Source of the DNA: Nothopassalora personata
Lineage: Eukaryota; Ascomycota; Dothideomycetes; Mycosphaerellales; Mycosphaerellaceae
NCBI GenBank assembly: GCA_033816765.1
Contig: CM066288.1
Coordinates: 2,976,001 to 3,040,000, forward strand
Length of the DNA: 64,000 nucleotides
Direction: 5' to 3'
How positions within the stretch are numbered: the first letter of the stretch is position 1; every line of letters starts with the position of its first letter. The position numbers and the translations under genes are program-made. The notes under the pieces are model-generated. The model was not told where the DNA came from and ran no database searches. It saw only the letters and a list, made by a program, of their open reading frames with translations. Positions 63,410 to 64,000 of the stretch are shown here, one piece after another.

Positions 63410-64000
63410 GCAGACTGCGGAGCTCAGAGCTCCTGTCGTCCGTCACTATCTCCATCGTCCTCACCGCCACTGCGCCGTCGGATTAGGGAACTCGATACTC
63501 AGCAGTGTCAGGCCCACGACGAGGAAGCTGGGGGCGACAGTGAGGAGGATTTTGACGACGATCAATCTGTGGTGATAAGCCAAGAGAGCGAGGAAGGCGA
63601 AGACGAAGAAGCAGCAGACGATGAGGAGTCTGGTAAAGACATCGACGAGTCTTTAGATGTGAACGAGGACCTCGCAGCGCAGGAGGCCCCTGAAGCGCTC
63701 AGTCATCCTGGAGGCTTATTTGGAGAGCACTTGGCTCGCAACTCCAACCGACTGGATGATTATCAGGGCGAATTCGACATAGCCTCGATGAAAGCGAAGC
63801 TCGAGAGCTTCTGGTACGACCCACCTTCGGACCAAAGTCAGCAAGCGTTCAAACAGGACATGTGGTACACTTACTTGACTTCCAGACTAGATCCAAACAA
63901 GGTGTGGACAGTCGAGGACCTGAAGCGCGACCCGGTGGCCCTGTATCGGCGGATTCAACTGCTCAACAAAGATCGGTACGGCGTCGAGGTGCCGCGTGTA
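63410..64000 (+). CDS. Hypothetical protein with acidic region, cut by window edge
   Basis: A frame is open from 63410 to the window end (197 codons, no stop). It has a Ser/Pro/Arg start (SLSPSSSPPLRRRIRELDTQ), a very acidic segment (about 63515-63665, for example DSEEDFDDDQSVVISQESEE), then an ordered part with LARNSNRLDDYQGEFD, MKAKLESFWYDPPSD, FKQDMWYTYLTSRLDP and WTVEDLKRDPVALYRRIQLL. No in-frame ATG occurs before 63787. An ATG at 63379 (MDEIMLDGSAEQTAEL) is well placed but in another frame, so a short intron, an upstream exon or a one-base error is needed. The family is unknown. Acidic clusters suggest a nuclear protein (inference). Confidence 0.6.

Noticed and set aside
1..64000. tRNA, rRNA or other structured RNA genes
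   Set aside because: I looked for B-box-like GGTTCGAATCC patterns and found none convincing; a covariance-model search would be needed to exclude them.

Overview
The window reads as nuclear DNA of a filamentous ascomycete. Genes are dense on both strands. Introns are short (about 49-101 bp), with GT..AG ends and CTGAC/CTAAC-type branch points, and the protein families are typically fungal (Zn2Cys6 regulator, Pbs2 MAPKK, DUF3431, Ser/Thr-rich cell-wall protein). AT-rich islands and CpA-poor repeat relics suggest past repeat-induced point mutation (RIP). A Dothideomycete is my best guess from overall style; nothing here proves it.

Left third (1-27 kb): a partial unknown gene, an FAD monooxygenase and an HOL1-type MFS transporter that were divergent neighbours until a Copia retroelement (2315-5788) inserted between them. 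Then come long-form tRNase Z, GH2 beta-mannosidase, a Zn2Cys6 regulator, a DUF3431 membrane protein, a fatty-acid hydroxylase/sterol desaturase-family enzyme, an ELO-family elongase with a very long tail, and a small disordered stress-type protein. Middle (27-49 kb): RIP-like sequence, a EutQ-like cupin, a nitrilase, a decayed ankyrin-like stretch, a DCAF4-like WD40 protein divergent from SelO, a probable 250-bp MITE, a CLPTM1 protein divergent from a PNS1/CTL transporter, an unknown coiled-coil/Cys protein, a long gene-poor stretch with a possible solo LTR, and an auxin-efflux-carrier-family transporter. Right (49-64 kb): Pbs2, the MAPKK of the HOG osmostress pathway; an AT-rich island carrying a second LTR element (53335-55821); a ~900-bp 12-bp-period minisatellite; a repeat-rich GPI-type cell-wall protein; a doubtful multi-exon gene; and the start of an acidic-region gene cut by the window edge.

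Many genes needed splicing that a plain ORF view misses. I resolved introns for the monooxygenase, MFS, beta-mannosidase, regulator, elongase, cupin, nitrilase, CLPTM1, PNS1 and Pbs2 genes, each with frames that close exactly.

The most unusual content is the pair of LTR elements. Both are bounded by 5-bp target-site duplications and identical or nearly identical LTRs, so both look young, yet neither encodes a reverse transcriptase. The Copia copy keeps gag, protease and a complete D,D35E integrase and then runs straight into its 3' LTR. The other keeps a Ty3/Gypsy-type gag and, tail-to-tail on the opposite strand, an intact ORF for a Cys-rich coiled-coil protein. They are presumably mobilised in trans.
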